A stretch of DNA of 64,000 bases from Diogma glabrata (lineage: Eukaryota; Arthropoda; Insecta; Diptera; Cylindrotomidae): NCBI GenBank assembly GCA_963693315.1, contig OY856188.1:194814322-194878321 (forward strand), written 5' to 3'. The translations under genes and the position numbers were made by a program. Shown here one piece after another: positions 20,855 to 31,982 of this stretch. Positions within the stretch are counted from its first letter, which is position 1. Every line of letters starts with the position of its first letter. The notes beneath the pieces were generated by a model, which was given only the letters and a program-made list of their open reading frames with translations, did not search any database and was not told the DNA's origin.

Positions 20855-21925
20855 CATCGTACTTTACGAAAAAACTCAGGCAAGAATCTGACCCAAAGTT
20901 GTTTATAGCGGCTAAGTAAAGCTTCAATAACGCCAGCTTCAGAATTATGTATATTGGAGTTGTTGTTTAGTTGTTTATAGCGGCTAAGTTGTTTATAGCG
21001 GCTAAGTAAAGCTTCAATAACGCCAGCTTCAGAATTATGTATATTGGAAAAGATATTATCAATTATTGTAGCTTCAACTGTTGTTGGTTCATGGATTTTT
21101 CTTTGTAAATTTTTATTGTAGAAAATAGTTTGAGAGCCAGTTTTGAGGATTTTATTGAAAACAACATTAAAATCAACTATGACAATTGTTGGAGGCAAAA
21201 GTATCGTCAAATTGTTGCCAACGGGTATATGGTTAAGAGAATCAAGTAATTTATCTACTGAACATTATGAAGATCGGTATGCCGACAGGATTTTAATTCC
21301 AGCTAGTTGAAAAATTAAATATTCATAATGACTGCCAAGTGCCAGCAGAGCTGAAATCGAAGTGATGGTGGCTACTATTTTTCTGCACTTGTGGTACTGT
21401 ATCAGACCTAACCATAAGAACAGATCCCCAACCTCAATTTACTTCATTGAGTAATGATTCATCTTTTCTTTACATATTTGTGAAACCTGCCAAGCTCGTA
21501 TTGTCTTGTACACATGTCAATGTCTCCACAAAAAGTACTACGTCAGAGCTTTTTATGATAAAGTCTTCCTTAACATCCAATGCATGCTTGCGAAAAGACT
21601 GAACATTGTGAAAAACTATTTGAATTGAGTTATCAGAAATTTCTTTTAAAAAGCAATATATTTTGGAATCAAAGAATCAGTTAAATTTAGTCTTTTCATC
21701 TCTTGCGAAACATGACTTGTGATTAGTGCAGGTGAAGGAGGTTTAAACTTTCCAAGTTCAGGAATAAGAAACAGACCAGAAGCCGAGGTTGCTCTTTAGC
21801 ACGCTACATATAACATTGCTCTTCGAACATTTTGGGTTATATGTACAAGAACTTTTTCCATAGTTGCTCCTTGACTATGTACAGAAAACTCAACTTTCAT
21901 ATGACACCCTGCTCGTCAAGGCCAA
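20855..21925 (-). pseudogene. Helentron remnant: Pif1-type helicase C-terminus fused to AP endonuclease
   Basis: From 21900 the minus strand reads FSVHSQGATMEKVLVHI, then RRAMLYVAC, a stop, and RATSASGLFL, the last helicase motifs of Helitron Rep-helicases (VHxSQGxT and YVAxSRAT; the Ser codon is now TAA). The frame goes on through GKFKPPSPALI and VSQEMKRLN. After a one-base shift it reads IVFHNVQSFRKHALDVKED, VVLFVET, IVIVDFNV and IDNIFSNIHNSEAGVIEALL, an AP-type endonuclease (its catalytic Glu in the ET motif; the GDFN block is reduced to VDFN). A helicase followed by a CR1-like endonuclease is the known architecture of Helentrons. A 60-bp piece is duplicated near the end. Confidence 0.75.
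20895..21050 (-). repeat. Short tandem duplication within the endonuclease remnant
   Basis: A block of about 60 bp (GTTGTTTATAGCGGCTAAGT to AGAATTATGTATATTGGA) is present twice, at about 20898-20957 and 20988-21048. On the minus strand this repeats residues SNIHNSEAGVIEALLSRYKQ. Confidence 0.85.
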
Positions 21926-22869
21926 AAATAATTTTTTTTCAAAATTTCCACTTCCGGCACCTTATAACCGTAAATTTTTTAATTTTTTTTTTTCTTATGT
22001 AATGTTCGAAGTTAACTCCCCCTTAACTTCGGGCAGGAAAAAAAACTCAAGTTTTTGATAAAAATTCAATCTTTTTCGATTTTTCTAAATCAAACTCGAT
22101 GCCTTAAAAAAATCTTTTGTTTTACTATCTCCTTATATCTACGTCTATAAAATACAGATAAAAACAAATATTTGCAATATTTTGTTTTTAGTAGGTGTAA
22201 GCAAATACATTTTATAACTGTAGAAAATTTCAAGCACTTATAGTTTGTACACTTAAAGTTTGTGAGATAATCGATTATGTAAAAATTCGAACAAATTTCA
22301 AATTTGTAACCGGCACGGTTGTCCAAAAAATCTAAAAAAATTTCAAAATTGTTTTCTGATGGATTACTATCAATGTCCAAAATTTGGAAAACATTTTTTT
22401 TTGCTCTCGTTAACGTGAAATGTCCCATATACATATACTATACATAGAATGTAATTTATGTATGGCAGTTCTATAAGTCTGACACCCTGTGACAGTATCA
22501 TCTAAAGACTGCTGTTAAACTAGATTGGTGGTGTTGTCTATCACACGTTTGCACCTAAAGTGCCGACAATCCACCTCCAACTCCTACTAAACTACTATAG
22601 AAAGTCTTGAATCATATAATGACGAAGCAACAATAATTCACACAATAATTTGCCATCGTTGTAAACATGCTAAAGAATTAAAAACATTATTGCACCTTCA
22701 ATCAAAATGTCAATCTAAATGTCGATCTATTAGTTGTTACATTCATTTTTCAATTATATGTTAAATTTGTTTATTATTATAGAATTTCTATCTAAAAATA
22801 TAATAATAAAAATATGCAATTCATTTTATATAATTAATCGATTTATATTTCTTCTGTTTTTCTCTCTAG
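21926..22869. other. Spacer upstream of the exon
   Basis: The first part (21885-22030) shares CTTTCATATGACA, TTTTCAAAATTTCCAC and GTTCGAAGTTAA with 61250-61560, so it belongs to the repeat surrounding the Helentron remnants. An open frame of 114 codons on the minus strand (22090-22434) is AT-driven and unrecognised. A pyrimidine tract (CTTCTGTTTTTCTCTCTAG) ends at 22869. Confidence 0.5.
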
Positions 22870-23055
22870 GCTTATATGGCCGAGAACGTATCTCGGCCTA
22901 ATTGGGCCCCTCCTGTGGATTTAGGAGAAACATCACATAAACAACAACATGGAAAACGACAGCAAATCGATCATACAACAAATCAACATCAACCAATGCA
23001 ATATCATCAACAACCATCATTACATCAACAGAATTCACAACAACAAATCAATCAG
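22870..23055 (+). CDS. Putative internal exon of an unidentified host gene
   Basis: A pyrimidine-rich tract and AG at 22868-22869 precede an open stretch of 186 bases that ends in CAG followed by GTTAGT at 23056, a good donor. The length is divisible by three and the frame is open throughout, so the exon is phase 0 at both ends and could be skipped without a shift. It encodes AYMAENVSRPNWAPPVDLGE and then a Gln/His-rich low-complexity tail with CAA/CAT runs. Its base composition is much less AT-biased than its surroundings, unlike the AT-rich chance frames nearby. The inner Met (22876) could be a start if the exon is the first coding one. I do not recognise the protein and find no partner exon in the window; large introns could put them outside. 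Confidence 0.6.
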
Positions 23056-23465
23056 GTTAGTGTTTTTAGTGATATACCAATAGAGAACATTGATCAACTT
23101 TCACTTTCGGTATTGTTTATTCTATTTATGATTGGGCATGATTTTATGTGTGTTTTTGAAGTCGGAAGACTTCCACATAAAATGTCAAAAATATGTTATG
23201 GTTATTATTTTTAATAAGCGTGAAGCTTTAAATTTATATGATCGTCATTTAGGCGATGCTTATATTAGTTTGATTATTTTTATTATATTATTTTCGTTGA
23301 TTATTTGGGCGTATTGCTTATGTTAGTTTTGTTTTCATAAATAAATCATATGTTAAATTATATCAGTATTGAAAGATTTGATTTATTGTGTTGTTATTTC
23401 GAATATTTGTGTATTGATAATAATTGATATTGATAATTGTGTTGTGATAATACATTTAATTCTGA
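23056..23465 (+). other. Presumed intron sequence
   Basis: This follows the donor at 23056. It is AT-rich, and nothing in it looks like an exon or RNA gene. Frames at 23132-23326 run through the donor region and are not supported. Confidence 0.45.
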
Positions 23466-24215
23466 GTCGTAATAATTACTTCACCACAATTTTAAATTGT
23501 GTGAAATAATGCAATCTATCGAGAAAAAAAATATCTTACATACCCAAATTTTGTTTTTTCTTTTGTTTTGGACCATCCTATATCTAAATAGCCAGTAAAA
23601 ATGTTGGTGTACGTCTGTGTCAATAACTTCTAATCCCGGCTATGATCTTATTAAAACTTGGTATATACGGTTATAGTACTGTTTTCAATATTTCTGCTCA
23701 CCATCTTTCGGTTTGTTACTTTCGGTTAAATAGTTTTTTTTTCAGGTGTTTTTCCCTACTGTAGCCTACATTTACCGATCGATTTTCATGAAACGTTGGT
23801 TAAAGCTTTCAAGTAACATGAAAAAGATTTTATCAGCTTTATGAGTACATTCGCTAAAGGGTTAGGGGTCCACCATACAACAGGTGGTTTTTTCCACCAT
23901 GTTTTTATGTTTGTTGGGAGCATACAACATTCGTTCGTGAATGAATGTTGATGACACTTGGAAAAAGATGCAAATATGTATGGCAAGGAACTGATTATTT
24001 TTTGAGCGATAGGTCTTCGAGCACCTGTTTTTTTGAAACCTTAATAACATCTGTACCTGATAATTGAATTGGATGAAACTTGGTACATAGGCATTTAGTA
24101 CGGTTCACAACAGTTCTGCATCCCAACTACCGGTTTTCACTTCCGGCAAAAAATTTTTATTGTAAATTTTTTGAATTTTTTTCAGTGTCTTTATGCATAC
24201 TACAGCCCACAATAC
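23466..24215 (-). repeat. Dispersed repeat family D, copy 1
   Basis: Read on the minus strand this parallels the end of the array at 51.7-53.7 kb. Shared words include GGATGGTCCAAAACAAAAG, TTTTTACTGGCTATTTAGATA, CATGAAAATCGATCGGTAA, CTCCCAACAAACATAAAAAC, TTCCTTGCCATACATATTTG and GATGCAGAACTGTTGTGAAC. The outer end (23478-23510) is a near-palindrome, TTCACCACAATTTTAAATTGTGTGAA read in two halves, also present at 53648-53675. No coding capacity is convincing. Confidence 0.8.
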
Positions 24216-25139
24216 ACTACAGCCCACAAGTCCTTACTATATGATTGGGAGGTTTTTAAAGTTATGGGGTGTCGTCAATGATATAACTATATTCGGCATA
24301 AAATGGGATCACATATGGTCAATGCGTCAGAACTGGCAATTCTATCTTCTGTATTACAAGTTTTACCGCTCGAATCTGTTACCATAAGAAGGGTCTGCAG
24401 GTGATAAGTATTGCAGTGACAGCAAGTTAATTCCATTAGTTCATTGCCTTATGCCTAGTTTTAAAAATTCAACCTCTAACGGTAGAAATAATTGAAGAAT
24501 TGAAATCGCTTGTAATTAACAAAATTGAAAATTGAGTGGTTCTAAAGAAAGAATGAATCCACTCGCTACCCTCTTAGGCGCTCAGGATTGAAACCAAGGT
24601 TTAAAAAAATACACTTCAGGGACGCCCAATATCGAAATGTCGGCATCTGATTCAGATCAATCTGAAAAATAAGGAGATAGCGTTTTCTTATGGGATCATT
24701 AATTAATCAACAACAGACACAATATGAGTATACAATTTATGATAAATTATCTATTTACTAATTACTTGCGTAGTGCAGTTGGAATGGCATGATTTAAAAA
24801 TTCAGTTTCCCAAGCTGTATAGATTGCTTTAAACTATTTAACTGTTGTTGGGACTTCTGTCTCTTCTGGAGTCAATCAGCAAAGAAATAGAAGGAAAGGA
24901 AAAAAATTAAGTAAACTTTTTTTTCGGCAAAGTCTGCCTAAAGAATATTGGTCTTAATGGAGCAACATTTCAAATATGCTAACTGTAAAAAATAAATGGT
25001 TTGTTTGTTAATTAATTTTTGGATAGTTAATTTTAGCTTTGAAATTCTTTTTTTTTGTAATGAACACTGAACAGTCTGAAATTTTAATTGAATATTTCTA
25101 TTTGTACTTTTTGTTTCTTTTAAAAGCTTTTTCTCATCT
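24216..25139. other. Spacer without recognisable gene
   Basis: AT-rich; ACTACAGCCCACA is duplicated near 24200-24230 at the edge of repeat family D. No supported feature. Confidence 0.45.
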
Positions 25140-27090
25140 CACTCATACAATTCTACTAATACCTGTCAGACTCCAGAGAAAAAATAAGAGAATAACATCC
25201 GACATTCGATCGGTTATGGAATGGTTCAGTCCATCATCCATTCAAAAACTGAAGACAGCAAACATATCATGGTTTAATGAAACCTGCCGGTCAGCAATTG
25301 ACCCCAAACATAGAGTTCACGAACAGTTTTAACAAACAACTACCGGTAACAATTGAGAACTTCTGATAGCCGTAGAATTGCTAAAAATGCCATAAACAAT
25401 GCCAAATGGTTAGACAACCTGAAAACCCGTAACAAAATCAGAGAAATCCTGAATAATAATAATAACCCCAAATCTTTCTGGTCATTTGCTAGCTTGGTAC
25501 AAAGAAATTTCATATGAAAAAACAAAATAGAATCACAAGTTCCCCCTCTCAAATCACTCAATATAATTCATTCCACATCTGAACAAAAATCTGATCTTTT
25601 AGCTTCTTATTTTGTAGTCGCCTCACAACTGCCAACTTCAAATCAACGGCTGCCTTCCTTTCCAATAGTTAAATCCATACTCTATGAAACAGGTCGTTTT
25701 TCGCACTCGAGTTGCATCAAATCTACTTAAAGAGTGAAGTGCAAACAAGTCAGCGGGTCCGGACGGTATCGTAGTAGCAACTGTCATCGCTCTTTAGCTA
25801 AACCATTATGTAGACTATTCCACCTTTCTATGACAACTTGCATTTTTCTATCATCTTGGAAAACCTCAATTGTTCACCCAATCCCAGGAAATAAGACCGA
25901 TCCATTTAACTATAGGCCGGTTGCTATTGTCTCCATACTCTCCAAAGTAATTCAGTCAAGAGCAAATGTGCATCTAATGAACTATTTGGAGGATTGTAAA
26001 CTATCGGATCGCCAAAATGAATTTTGAAGAGGAAGATCTGCATGTGATTTAATGGTGTATTTGATAATTTGAGTGACTTATAGAACCGCAATATTGTTAA
26101 TAAAGGTGAAACGTAAATAGTCGCTTTAGATATCTCTAAAGGCTTTGACCGTGTTTGGCATTCCCTTCTTGTTAACTAACGGCGTTCTAACTCATATTCT
26201 TGACTCTTGTGTTCCGAATGATCCGTTCTTCCTCCAACCATATGCTTGATTTTCGTTTACGATCGATCGTTTACTATACACTCTTAATCCAGAATCCAGT
26301 CCATACGTACGTGGCTGATAATACCTTCTCCTCTGGGTACCATTTCCACAACCGTGCCTCCATCAATTCAATCACAGTCGCTTCAAATCGAGATGAAACG
26401 ATGTCTTTTGTCGAAGGACATCAATACTATCCTTAAATAGAGGAAAGCACACTGGGTTGAGGTGAATGCATCTAATTTTCAAGACTGTTTTTACACACAT
26501 AATTGCGACAGACCGGAGTTTTTACCGAGCATTGACGGTTACCCACTTAAAAACTCTGTATCGGATCACATGCTCGGTATAGAAATAGCTTCCAAACTTT
26601 CTTGGGAAGACCATATTTACTGAACACCAAAAATGCAGCTAAATGTTCAGCTTATCTAAGAAGCAAATTTTACTTAGAGAGAAGAAGCAAATTTTATGAC
26701 CCCATTTGGAATATAATTCCCATGTATGGGCTGGTGAGCAAAAACTTATTTAGTCGCATTCGATAGATTTCTTCGCTGATGTAAGTTAATCGATGATGCT
26801 AATTTAATAAACTCTCTGGATACCCTCGACCATATCCATAGGCGCAATATCAGGGCTCTCTCTGTATTTTACAAATACTACTGTGGTAAGTCTTCAGCTG
26901 AGATAAAAGCTCTAATGCCTGTTTATATAGGTTCTCTCGCACTACTCGTCTAGCAATAAACTTCCATTAGCACACGCTGGAACCATTCTTTGGTCAAACT
27001 TAGCAATATGTCTCGTCTTTTTTCCCACGAACAACCTCTTTATGAAACTCTCTAGAATCCACTGTTTTCCGCTTAGATGCTACCTACAAA
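25140..27090 (+). pseudogene. Jockey-type LINE pol remnant (third family)
   Basis: The plus strand holds successive pol pieces in changing frames: ISWFNETCRSAIDPKHRVHE (25268), an RT stretch with FNYRPVAIVSILSKVIQSRA (25908), IVALDISKGFDRVWHSLLVN (26115), then WEDHIY near 26610 and NSLDTLDHIHRRNIRALSVF-like residues near 26810. These are the post-endonuclease linker, RT motifs and C-terminal region of Jockey-like elements in order. The FADD palm is eroded. Stops and shifts throughout make it a pseudogene; ends are approximate and no poly-A tail is clear. Confidence 0.75.
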
Positions 27091-27500
27091 AATGTAAGCT
27101 TAACATAAAGAAACTAACTCTCTTACGTTAAAAGTATTACCATCCTCCTTACACATTTCTTTCATTTCCCTCTACCATCCCCTTGCATATCTTGCTCCTT
27201 CACGCTCCAATTTAATTTTAATTATATGATATAAATGTCTATCGACTGTTATTATATCATCTTAGATGCATAACTCATTTTTGACAAAATAGTAAGTTAC
27301 CACGCGGTGTGGTTATATGCGTACCGTTCCAAAAAAAAAGAAACGAACTGTTTTCGTTCAACTTGAAATAGTACTTTGTGTATCGTGGTGCACAAAGTTG
27401 ATTTTTTTCGCACACGTCGTAATTTTGTCCAAAGAGACGAAGCCGAGTGCGGAACGACGAGTGCGGAAAAAATCAATTTGTGCAACGAGTTGCACACAAT
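27091..27500. other. Spacer
   Basis: Includes GTGCGGAAAAAATCAATTTG and ACGAGTGCGGAA-like words near 27450-27480 that reappear at 27670-27710. No gene is supported. The overlapping frames at 27297-27583 on both strands are chance. Confidence 0.4.
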
Positions 27501-27502
27501 GT

Positions 27503-27772
27503 TTTTTGCAATTCCGAATCACAATTAAACAAAATTATTCTGCAACCAAATTTTTTACAATCTACATTCATATTAAGATATAAGTAAACATTTCTATTAT
27601 CAACTTAGCATTGAGAAAATTTTCCATATGTTCTTATTTTTCACTTCTACAAAACAAAGCAAAAAGTAAAACAGTGCGGAAAAAAAATCAAAGAAAACAG
27701 TGCGGAAAATCTCACTTTTTGACAGTGTTGACAATATCGAAATACGTTGAATTGTGATTCGGAATTGTAAAA
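27503..27772. mobile_element. Possible 270-bp MITE
   Basis: TTTTGCAATTCCGAATCACA (27503) and its near-complement ending at 27772 form a 23-bp inverted repeat. The interior is AT-rich with repeated GTGCGGAAAA words. It abuts the foldback element at 27773. Ends and target duplication are not certain. Confidence 0.5.
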
Positions 27773-28660
27773 TAGTACATTATGATGCTAAGACGTAGAG
27801 CTAAAGATTTTGGACGTATGTGGCTAGCCGAGATTTGCACCCACATTAAGTCCAAATTAGCTTACGTTCGTGCATCATCTACTATTTTTTATCCGCCGCA
27901 AGCAAAATATTTAAAAACAAATGTTTATTCTAAATTAAAATTATAAATTTGCAAAAATTTTGAAATAAAAATATGTGGAACAAGTTACCTTTGACAATAT
28001 ATTTATTATCTTTTCCAAATTATTGTATAACTATGGCAACAAATGATAACAACTATTTTAATTGGCTAATGAAATTTTGAATTTAAGGGTTGCTTTGATA
28101 AAAATTTCTATTTTTTATAGAATTTAAACAAATACAAATGTTTTTTACTTTTTTGGATTTTTATTCGCCTACATATTAAAGTGTTACTTTATTACTGTGA
28201 TTTGCGGCTTTAAAGTGTCACTTTTCAACTATTTATTTTGTTGTCATAGCTACGTCCAAAAAAGTAAGAAGCATTTGTATTTGTTTAAATTCTATGAAAA
28301 ATAAACTTTTTTATCAAAGCAACCCTCAAATTCAAAATTTCATTATCCAATTAAAATAGTTGTTATCATTTGTTGTCATAGCTACACAATAATTTGGAAA
28401 AAATAATAAATATTTTGTCAAAGGTTACTTGTTCCACATATTTTTATTTTAAAATTTATGAAAATTTATAATTTTAATTTAGAATAAACAACTTTTCTTA
28501 AAATATTTTGCTTGCGGCGAATAAAAAATAGTATATGATGCACGGACGTAAGCTATTTTGGACTTAATGTGGGTGCAAATCTCGGCTAGCGCCTCGATTT
28601 GCAAACTCCACATCCGTCCAAAATCTTTAGCTTTACGTCCTAGCATCATAATGTAGTATA
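27773..28660. mobile_element. 888-bp foldback element with arms of about 390 bp
   Basis: 27773-28156 and 28256-28660 are inverted copies (with small indels), separated by about 99 bp. They begin with TAGTACATTATGATGCTA and TACTACATTATGATGCTA respectively. Words such as AGCTAAAGATTTTGGACG, GAGATTTGCACCCACATTAA, CCGCAAGCAAAATATTT, ACCTTTGACA and CAAATTATTGT pair across the whole arm. The right arm has about 22 bp (GCGCCTCGATTTGCAAACTC) that the left arm lacks. A partial copy is at 62115-62608. No transposase is present. Confidence 0.9.
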
Positions 28661-28674
28661 TCAAACTATTGCAG

Positions 28675-28780
28675 AAAGTATTCGATGTTGAAAAAACATC
28701 GATGTTTTTAAGCGATGTATCGGAAAACATCGATGCAGGGTTCCGATGTTTTACATCAAATAAAAACATCGATGTATTTT
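28675..28780. repeat. Cluster of ACATCGATG motifs
   Basis: CATCGATG or a close variant occurs about six times in roughly 100 bp (for example AAAACATCGATGTTTTT and GGAAAACATCGATGCAGG). The motif is palindromic and alternates with A/T runs. It lies between the foldback element and repeat family D; I cannot assign it. Confidence 0.7.
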
Positions 28781-28785
28781 TTAAG

Positions 28786-29275
28786 TGGATACCCCTAGAT
28801 CAAAGTCTACCATACAACTGCTGACTTTTCACACTTTTTTTTTAAAGTGTGTTGTGAGCATACAGACTTCATTCATTAATCAATTTTAATGACACTTTGG
28901 AAAAAGATGGAGACTTAAATGACAAAGAACTGATTAGTTTTTGGACAATATTTGGATAAGTTGTGGGGGCATCCCGAACACCTGTTTATTGTGTCACCAT
29001 TGTTTCAATGTTTGTTGGGAGCATACAACAAAAGATGCAAGTATGTATGGCAAGGAACTGATTAGTTTTTGAGCGATAGTGAACAAAGTGGTGAAGGGTC
29101 CCCCGACCACCTGTTTTTTTAAAATCTCAATAGCACCTGTACCTGATAATCAAATTGGATGAAACTTGGTACATAAACATTTAGTCGGTTCACAACAGTT
29201 CTGCATCCCAACTTCCGTTTTTCACTGCCGTTAAATTTTTTTTTTACTTTTTCTCGTACTACAGGATTTATGTTT
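28786..29275 (-). repeat. Dispersed repeat family D, copy 2 (partial)
   Basis: Same orientation as 23466-24215 and opposite to 51740-53680. Shares CAACTGCTGACTTTTCACAC, GAACTGATTAGTTTTTG, TTTGTTGGGAGCATACAACA, AAACTTGGTACATA and CAGTTCTGCATCCCAACTTC with the other copies. It ends near 29265. Confidence 0.8.
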
Positions 29276-29329
29276 GTTGGAGCTTTCTATAATATTGATA
29301 TAATCAGAACTACACGAAATCTATAACAT

Positions 29330-29645
29330 TTTCTTTAGGGTTTTGTGAAATCTCTGGTTTATGCGAATAAACCAGAAACAATTTCTGAGCTCAAACCAGA
29401 GATCCAACGCGTCGTCGGTGAGATACAGCCAAATCTATGTGTAAAAGTCATGGAAAATTTCATGAAAAGAGAAATGGCCTGTCATCAGAGCCGTGGTGGC
29501 CGTTTGCTCGATATTTTATTCCATACTTAATCGGAACATTTCTTCTTTAGAATTCAAAAAAAAATATCACAACTCTCTCATGAAATACGTGTTTTTATTT
29601 TGAAATGGAAAAATGCACTCTTACTGAGACACCCTTTAGTTATGG
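29330..29645 (+). pseudogene. C-terminal fragment of a Tc1/mariner transposase
   Basis: The plus strand reads VKSLVYANKPETISELKPEI, VVGEIQPNLCVKVMENFMKR and SRGGRLLDILFHT before a stop. This parallels the C-terminus of the transposase at 19621-19839 (LKERVYVNKLETILELKANI ... GGHLSDNIFHT). A GAGACACCCTTTA end at 29630 may be the degraded terminal repeat. Everything upstream of the third catalytic Asp is missing. Confidence 0.8.
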
Positions 29646-30303
29646 ACAGTTTACCCTTATGACTGAACTGCAAGTACAAGAGCTCATCAGCGGCTGTAAA
29701 TGAAACCATTAAATGCTATCGATGTATATAGAAATATTTCTCCATGCCAACAGATCGGAGAGTTCCTCTTAGATTGGAATGAAGTACAATGTTAAATTTC
29801 AACGAATGTGGCAAACCTGAAACTAATTGGCTATCGAACTTCTCCAATTAGATGGATGTATATTGAAGTAGATCATTCTCTGATAATGGTGTTAGTGCGG
29901 GAATAACATTTGATTGTTGCAGTTTTCCTCTCCCTTGCACTTGCTCTATATCCTTCGAGTTAGTACATCTATTTTCTAAACTAGAAATACCAAAATATTT
30001 TTATTTACTAAGACAAAACATTTATTGAAATTCGATTGTGTATTTAAAATTAAAATTTACTTGTAATCGATTTACACCACTTTATTTTTAACTATATAGC
30101 TTCTCGTTTACAAATAATTCCTATTTTCTAAAGTTTCTAAATGACCTGTTTAAATACAATTTCTTTCCGTTTGCGAAGAGTCGATCGCTTTTTATAATTC
30201 TTTAATCTGGAATATTTCATATGACAAAAAATCAATAATTTTTATTTGTTGCTGTATTTTTATCTTTCGTTTCTAAGAATTACTAAAAATATTTTATTTG
30301 TCT
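29646..30303. other. Spacer without recognisable gene
   Basis: AT-rich with no supported feature. Confidence 0.5.
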
Positions 30304-30499
30304 AAAGCCTCGTTGACACTAAGATTGTTTACAAGCTGCTAGTTGGCGAGATTAAAAGCTGGCGAGTAGATTGTAAAGTAGCCAACCAATCAACTTTTTC
30401 GGTAGATCTGCTAGTTAGATTGTAAACATGATTACACTAGGCGAGCTTACAAGCTGCTGGATAGTAGATTGTAAAATATCTTAGTGTCAACGAGGCTTT
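30304..30499. mobile_element. 196-bp MITE
   Basis: AAAGCCTCGTTGACACTAAG at 30304 is repeated inversely at 30478-30499; the match extends to about 22 bp. The interior has several variants of CAAGCTGCTAG / TAGATTGTAAA in both orientations, so most of the element can fold. No duplication could be fixed. Confidence 0.8.
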
Positions 30500-31982
30500 T
30501 CAATCATTTTATTTCTCAGAAGCAAAGTGTTTCTTGAATTCTGTTTTTCAGGAGTTAAATACAGTTTTCTTTTGTCTTTTGTTACGATTCTGTAAGAAGC
30601 TATAAACAGTCAACAAGTTTTAAAACTTATTAAATCTTTAATGGTTCTAGAATCTAAATTATGGAAACTGTCGCTGTTTTATGTCGTAAGCTATTGAATA
30701 AGAGGATGGTTTTAGACACTTAGCAGTTCACTTGTTAACCTATGGCCTTCTTCGCATAAACAAATAAAAAAGTTCACTTGCTAAATTCCATTCATAACGG
30801 AGAAAGACATGAAATGAATTTTTTAAATTCAATTCTACTATTTTTAGTAAAATATCGTAGCACGTGCGCAAACGACATTATTACTGTTGTTTCTCTATTT
30901 TCCGATATTGTTTCGTAGGGAAATGCATTTTCAATACCAAATTATATTATGTATACAGTAATAACAAAATACGTGGATATCATTATGCATATATATAATC
31001 GAGGTTATGATTAAAAGTTACTAGCTTTACACAGAGATTGTACCCTATAAACATGAATCCACACAAATAATTTATTGATTTTCCTTCATCAATTAAATTT
31101 TAATATTTATCAATGGAGAACATGTTTGTTTTATGTGCACAGACAGACCAGACTACTTTATACCATAGGCCATAGGGTGATATATGACATTGTCATTAAA
31201 AACAATTTTCAAGGGAGAAAATTTATGTTCTATTTGGAATACTTACAACACAGAAACCATAGAATATTTCCATTTAAAAGAAATAAGTTCGGTTTGGGGT
31301 GAGGTGAAATGAAATGAAAAACAAAATAATAATTATTCTTTCTTAATTTATGCTGTGGGTATATTTGGTATATCATCCATTCTTGTCAACTATCATCAAC
31401 CCACATTTTTATACCATTTCCATTCCATTATTACCATTATGTATCAACACAAAACATTAAAAAAAAATCTGTACAAATGAGGAAATAAATTTTTTGAAGG
31501 AAATTCAATCGGACATGGTTATTTTTATCTCTTTACAACAAAATCACAGAATCTTTAATGGAAAACTTTTTATAGAAAATTGCAATAAAAAATTTTATTT
31601 TTTTTTTTCAATTATTTTATAATTTTTTTTTAATGTAATAATAGAATTACAAAAGAGTAGATATAGAAGTTAAAAAATTGAACTTACCTAGAAAATTAGA
31701 TTTTTAGAGTAGGTAAAAGCTTTTAAATAATTTTTTTTTGCTGATGGTTAAGAGAAATAAAAATTCAATTATATTTTTATAGAACTTTTAAAATGTTAAA
31801 GGAAATGGCGTTGATAACAATAAAAAAATAGAATATAGTAAGGTGTTTTATTTGCGTTTGAAATACTTTTATAAATGTTAGTAGTACGATCAAAAAATAT
31901 AATAGTAAGGTTAACATAAGTAGAAAATTAGATATTGCTGAAACAGATCTTGATTTCATAACCCGGTAATAGATACACAAAC
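30500..31982. other. About 1.5 kb without a supported gene
   Basis: AT-rich with poly-T/A runs. The 60-75 codon frames in it lack any motif. Confidence 0.5.

Noticed and set aside
22090..22434. 114-codon minus-strand open frame
   Set aside because: Composition is that of AT-rich DNA (Phe, Lys, Asn, Ile) and no domain is visible.
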